A model generated the notes under the pieces. It saw nothing but the letters and a program-made list of their open reading frames with translations. It was not told the origin of the DNA and made no database searches. DNA of 64,000 bases, taken from the NCBI RefSeq assembly GCF_014203155.1, contig NZ_JACHIK010000003.1, positions 310,001 through 374,000 of the forward strand, read 5' to 3'. Both the position numbers and the translations under genes were made by a program. Source of the DNA: Shinella fusca (GTDB taxonomy: Bacteria; Pseudomonadota; Alphaproteobacteria; Rhizobiales; Rhizobiaceae). Below are positions 61,131 to 64,000 of the stretch, one piece after another (position 1 is the stretch's first letter; the number at the start of each line of letters is the position of its first letter).

Positions 61131-61796
61131 ATGTTTTTCAATCGCGATAAGTCCACCGAGCCGCGTACCGGGTTGACCGATGCGAAGAAGGCCCAGATCA
61201 ACGCCGTGGTGAAGTCCTGGGGCCAAGTGAAGGTCGCGGGACGCACTCCGACCTATGACGGCACCGAGCCGCCCGTCCAACTCCTCTCCAAGGAAGAGCT
61301 GGATTACTTCCTCCAGGCCATGGAGCAGGAGGCGGCCCGCATCGATGCCGAAGCGACCGAGCTGAGCAAGCGCCGGCTGGCCGAAATCGCCGAGAAGGAT
61401 GCACAGATTGCTTCCCTCAATCGGGAGATCGAGGCAACGCGCGAGCGTGTCAATGCACAGGGGCTTGAAGTCCAGCGCCGTGCAGATGCTCGCGCCAAGC
61501 TCCTCGCGGTGGTTCGGAAGATCGAGCCGAACCTTGATGCGTCCAAGATCACCAAGGACGCCGATATCCGCCGCGAGGTAGTGCGCCGCAGGTTCGGTGA
61601 CGCCGCAGTCGATGGCCGGTCGGAGGCTTATGTCGACGAGCGCTTTGAATCGCTGGAGGCCCGCGTCAACGTCGATCCATTCGCCGCTGTGATGAAGGAT
61701 CATGGCCGCACGCCAGCTCCCGGCACTCGGGAGGCAGCGGATAAGGCGTGGCAAAACATGGTCGATGACCTCACCAGCTATCACAGGAAACACTGA
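61131..61796 (+). CDS. Coiled-coil phage protein, unknown (possible scaffold)
   Basis: A 221-residue protein from ATG 61131, chosen for the strong AGGAGG a few bases upstream; an earlier in-frame ATG at 61092 lies inside the previous gene. A long central coiled coil (LAEIAEKDAQIASLNREIEA) is the main feature. Confidence 0.6.
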   Translation: MFFNRDKSTEPRTGLTDAKKAQINAVVKSWGQVKVAGRTPTYDGTEPPVQLLSKEELDYFLQAMEQEAARIDAEATELSKRRLAEIAEKDAQIASLNREIEATRERVNAQGLEVQRRADARAKLLAVVRKIEPNLDASKITKDADIRREVVRRRFGDAAVDGRSEAYVDERFESLEARVNVDPFAAVMKDHGRTPAPGTREAADKAWQNMVDDLTSYHRKH

Positions 61797-61889
61797 TCCG
61801 GATCGGCCCCGGCCGGGCGGCGGCGAGGAATGGGCTCTTCTCCTCCCTCGGGTTCCTCGTCGCCGCTTCACTCACGAAAGGACGCCAGC

Positions 61890-62696
61890 ATGCGCTTGCA
61901 GGACAAACTTACAATCGACGGCACCCGCCGCACCCGCGACGGATACATGACTGTGAATGCCCGTGTCGCTCGCGCCGACAATGTGCAGGTCTACGCCGGG
62001 TGGGAAGTCGGCAAGCCGGAGATGCAAACGGTGCGCGTGTTCCGGCCGGCCGACGAGGTGTTCAGCACCGATACCATGCAGAGCTTCGCGCATCGCCCTG
62101 TCACCCTCGATCATCCTGACGAAGCGGTCAGCGCTTCCAACTGGCGCGACGTCGCCAAGGGCTGGAGCGACGGCGAGGTGGCGCGGGACGGCGAGTTCAT
62201 CCGCGTCTCGATGCTCCTGGCCGACGCAACTGCGATTGAGGCGGTGGAGAAAGGCCAGCGGGAGCTTTCCATGGGGTACGATTGCACCTTGGACTGGACC
62301 GCCGGCAAGTCGCCCTCCGGCGAGGCTTACGACGCCGTGCAGCGCGGCATCCGCTCCAATCATATCGCCATCGTCAAGCAGGCTCGCGGGGGTGCTGACC
62401 TTCGGATCGGCGATAGCGGCCATAAGAATCTTGCTACGGTGGAAGATGCCGAGCGCCGCGCCATGCGGGATAGCGTCAAGGGAATGCCGCTCACCGATGC
62501 CATGGCACTGCCGCTCTATGACGACATTCGGGGCGTGATCGTGTCGGGGATGCCGGCTGAGCGGTATTACGCGATCCTTGACGGTGCGAACGTGGGCGAA
62601 CATCGGCGAAGCGCCGAGGAGATCGCCTGCGATCAGGCCTACACAAAGATGGTCGCCGATCTGAACAAAGCCTATCGCGGTGGAGGAACTGAATGA
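61890..62696 (+). CDS. DUF2213 phage protein (prohead-protease-like)
   Basis: A 268-residue protein whose whole length matches DUF2213: LTIDGTRRTRDGYMTVNARV, SFAHRPVTLDHPDEAVSASN, MLLADATAIEAVEKGQRELS and SNHIAIVKQARGGADLRI. DUF2213 proteins normally sit between portal and capsid genes and are thought to be head-maturation proteases. Neither partner is present on either side here. Confidence 0.85.
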   Translation: MRLQDKLTIDGTRRTRDGYMTVNARVARADNVQVYAGWEVGKPEMQTVRVFRPADEVFSTDTMQSFAHRPVTLDHPDEAVSASNWRDVAKGWSDGEVARDGEFIRVSMLLADATAIEAVEKGQRELSMGYDCTLDWTAGKSPSGEAYDAVQRGIRSNHIAIVKQARGGADLRIGDSGHKNLATVEDAERRAMRDSVKGMPLTDAMALPLYDDIRGVIVSGMPAERYYAILDGANVGEHRRSAEEIACDQAYTKMVADLNKAYRGGGTE

Positions 62697-63025
62697 GGCT
62701 CTTTCCCGCAATCGATAGCGAGCCGGCACCAGCCTACACCGACCCGGCCGACCTCGCGTTCTTCGAGGCCCACCCGGAGCGCAGCTATCGAGCGCGGGCA
62801 CCTTTCGCGCGGGAGATATTCCAAGCCCTCAGCCGGGGTCATTGTCTCGATCTGGAGCCCGGCCAATCCCTTGCGGTGATCGTCACCCGCGTGAGCAATA
62901 CCTTCATCACTACGCTGGCCAAGGTCCGTCTCGATCAGCCCGGCGTCTACCCCGACAACGACGACGACATTCGCGGTGGTTTCAGGGGGCCGCGTCCCGT
63001 CGCACCAGCCGGCATCCCGGCATAA
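62693..63025 (+). CDS. Phage protein of unknown function
   Basis: A 110-residue protein overlapping the DUF2213 stop by four bases. It begins MRLFPAIDSEPAPAYTDPAD and ends in a proline- and glycine-rich tail. No domain is recognised. Confidence 0.6.
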   Translation: MRLFPAIDSEPAPAYTDPADLAFFEAHPERSYRARAPFAREIFQALSRGHCLDLEPGQSLAVIVTRVSNTFITTLAKVRLDQPGVYPDNDDDIRGGFRGPRPVAPAGIPA

Positions 63026-63042
63026 GGAAGGAGGAGGCCGAT

Positions 63043-64000
63043 ATGGGTACGGCGATAGATGAACTGTATGCGGTGCTCGGCTGGAAGCTGGAGGGCGAGC
63101 AGAACCTGACGCGGTTCCAGAAGGGGCTTGATAACGCTACGAAAAGCATTTCAGTCCTTGGGGTCGCAGCCGGCACTTTCATCGGCAACCTAGCGACCCA
63201 GGCATTCTCAAAGCTCGGCAGCGCCATCGGATCTCTACCGGGTGATGTCATTGGCATCTCCGCGAAGTTCGAGACGTTCCAGGCCACTCTTGAAACGGTG
63301 GAGGGCAGTTCCGACAAGGCCCGGGCCGCTCTCGACTGGATCAGCGACTTCGCCAAGCGGACACCCTACGAGGTCGAAGAACTGACTGCAGCGTTCGTGA
63401 AGCTCCGGGCCTACGGCCTCGATCCGACGAACGGTCTCATGGAAGACCTTGGCAATGCATCATCGGCTATGGGGAAGACGCTCAATGAGGCTGTGGAGAT
63501 GATCGCTGATGCTGGCACCAACTCGTTCGAGCGCATGAAGGAGTTCGGCATCACGGCGAGCCAGGCCGGGGACAAAGTCACCTTCTCTTGGGATGAAAAC
63601 GGCAAGACCGTGACGAAGACTGTCAAGAAAACGAGCGAAGAAATCCGAAAATTCGTACAGGAAACTTTGGGGAAACGCTTCTCCGGCGCGATGCTCAGGC
63701 AGTCGAAAACATGGGAAGGCATGATGAGCAATCTCGCCGACACATGGACGGATTTTCAAAGGAGGATTGGCGACGGCGGTTTCTTCGAGACGGTTAAAAA
63801 CAAGCTGGCCGGCGTGCTCGACTACCTCGGAAGACTCGACGCGGACGGGACGCTTGACCGTTGGTCGAAAAGCCTTTCCTCGGCCTTCACCTGGGCCGCT
63901 GACACCATAGGCCGGCTCGCCGTCACGTTGGGCCGCGACCTCGGCTCCATCGGCGAACTGCTCAACAAGTACAAGGGCGCATGGGAGTGGTTGAAATGGG
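63043..64000 (+). CDS. Phage tail tape measure protein (N-terminal part, cut by window edge)
   Basis: The frame from ATG 63043, with GGAGGAGG upstream, is open to the edge (319 codons). The N-terminus (ELYAVLGWKLEGEQNLTRFQ) and the region FETFQATLETVEGSSDKARA then LDWISDFAKRTPYEVEELTA are diagnostic for tape measure proteins of long-tailed phages, which set tail length and help DNA entry. Confidence 0.88.
   Translation, partial: MGTAIDELYAVLGWKLEGEQNLTRFQKGLDNATKSISVLGVAAGTFIGNLATQAFSKLGSAIGSLPGDVIGISAKFETFQATLETVEGSSDKARAALDWISDFAKRTPYEVEELTAAFVKLRAYGLDPTNGLMEDLGNASSAMGKTLNEAVEMIADAGTNSFERMKEFGITASQAGDKVTFSWDENGKTVTKTVKKTSEEIRKFVQETLGKRFSGAMLRQSKTWEGMMSNLADTWTDFQRRIGDGGFFETVKNKLAGVLDYLGRLDADGTLDRWSKSLSSAFTWAADTIGRLAVTLGRDLGSIGELLNKYKGAWEWLKW

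Larger units (their letters stand above)
50652..64000. mobile_element. Prophage integrated at tRNA-Cys, left part (right end outside window)
   Basis: The element begins at a truncated tRNA-Cys 3' segment next to a tyrosine integrase and runs to the window edge. Gene content in order: integrase, double-RHH regulator, repeat-rich control region, excisionase-like protein, small early genes, DUF1376 protein, membrane protein, putAbiC protein, serine recombinase, terminase small and large subunits, DUF2213 protein, tape measure protein. Base composition is slightly lower in GC than the chromosome and lowest at 55.2-56.8 kb. Portal, capsid and tail tube genes are not seen in this part. Confidence 0.9.

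Noticed and set aside
57672-64000. Gene transfer agent cluster
   Set aside because: A tRNA attachment site, integrase, early control genes and recombinase mark a prophage; the GTA head gene order is absent.

Overview
The window is chromosomal DNA of a GC-rich alphaproteobacterium, almost certainly a member of the Rhizobiaceae (Rhizobium, Ensifer, Shinella or Agrobacterium relatives). The evidence is the gene content (exoR, popZ, a fused secDF, phaC, paired DUF1127 proteins), RIME-like and other rhizobial palindromic repeats, tandem anti-Shine-Dalgarno sRNAs of the alpha-r14/suhB type, and an iron-responsive operator motif of rhizobial form before exbB. The species cannot be named from the sequence alone.

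Positions 1-50,650 are conserved chromosome. First come recJ (cut by the window edge), hom, an aminotransferase and a small lipoprotein on the minus strand, then phaC, sfsA, map, radC and sthA on the plus strand. After these lie tig, tRNA-Leu(UAG) and a GDYXXLXY/DUF2157 membrane pair. The 1-kb stretch 14.5-15.5 kb codes mainly for RNA: two tandem sRNAs, each displaying three CCTCCTCCC-type loops, followed by two DUF1127 micro-proteins. trmFO follows. A minus-strand block yajC-secDF-Mth938-phytoene-synthase-like joins protein translocation with two homologues of mitochondrial complex I assembly factors.

From 23.9 to 40.0 kb nearly everything is on the minus strand and forms an envelope, chromosome and translation cluster: dgt-argS-SPOR protein-nagZ-scpA-scpB-tatA-tatB-tatC-serS-surE-pcm, then a CtrA-box-preceded hypothetical gene and an NlpD-like LytM factor. 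erpA and xthA are divergent from it. exoR, a FadL-like porin of lower GC, valS, popZ and a second PCMT-family gene follow, and then exbB-exbD under a putative RirA-type operator.

From about 50,652 to the right edge the window enters a prophage integrated in a tRNA-Cys gene; only the 3' tRNA fragment (attL) remains here. Its left arm is tyrosine integrase plus a double ribbon-helix-helix regulator (leftward), a control region with three pairs of 9-bp direct repeats, and a rightward early operon of tightly overlapping small genes ending in a DUF1376 replication-type protein. Next is a cargo segment, with a membrane protein divergent from a putAbiC-family abortive-infection protein, and then a serine recombinase. 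A packaging and tail section follows (terminase small and large subunits, DUF2213 protein, tape measure protein cut by the edge). No portal, major capsid or tail tube gene is recognisable between terminase and tape measure, which is unusual.

The most promising items for new biology are the repeat-pair operator with its double-RHH regulator, the putAbiC/membrane-protein cargo pair, the tandem anti-SD sRNAs, and the missing head module.
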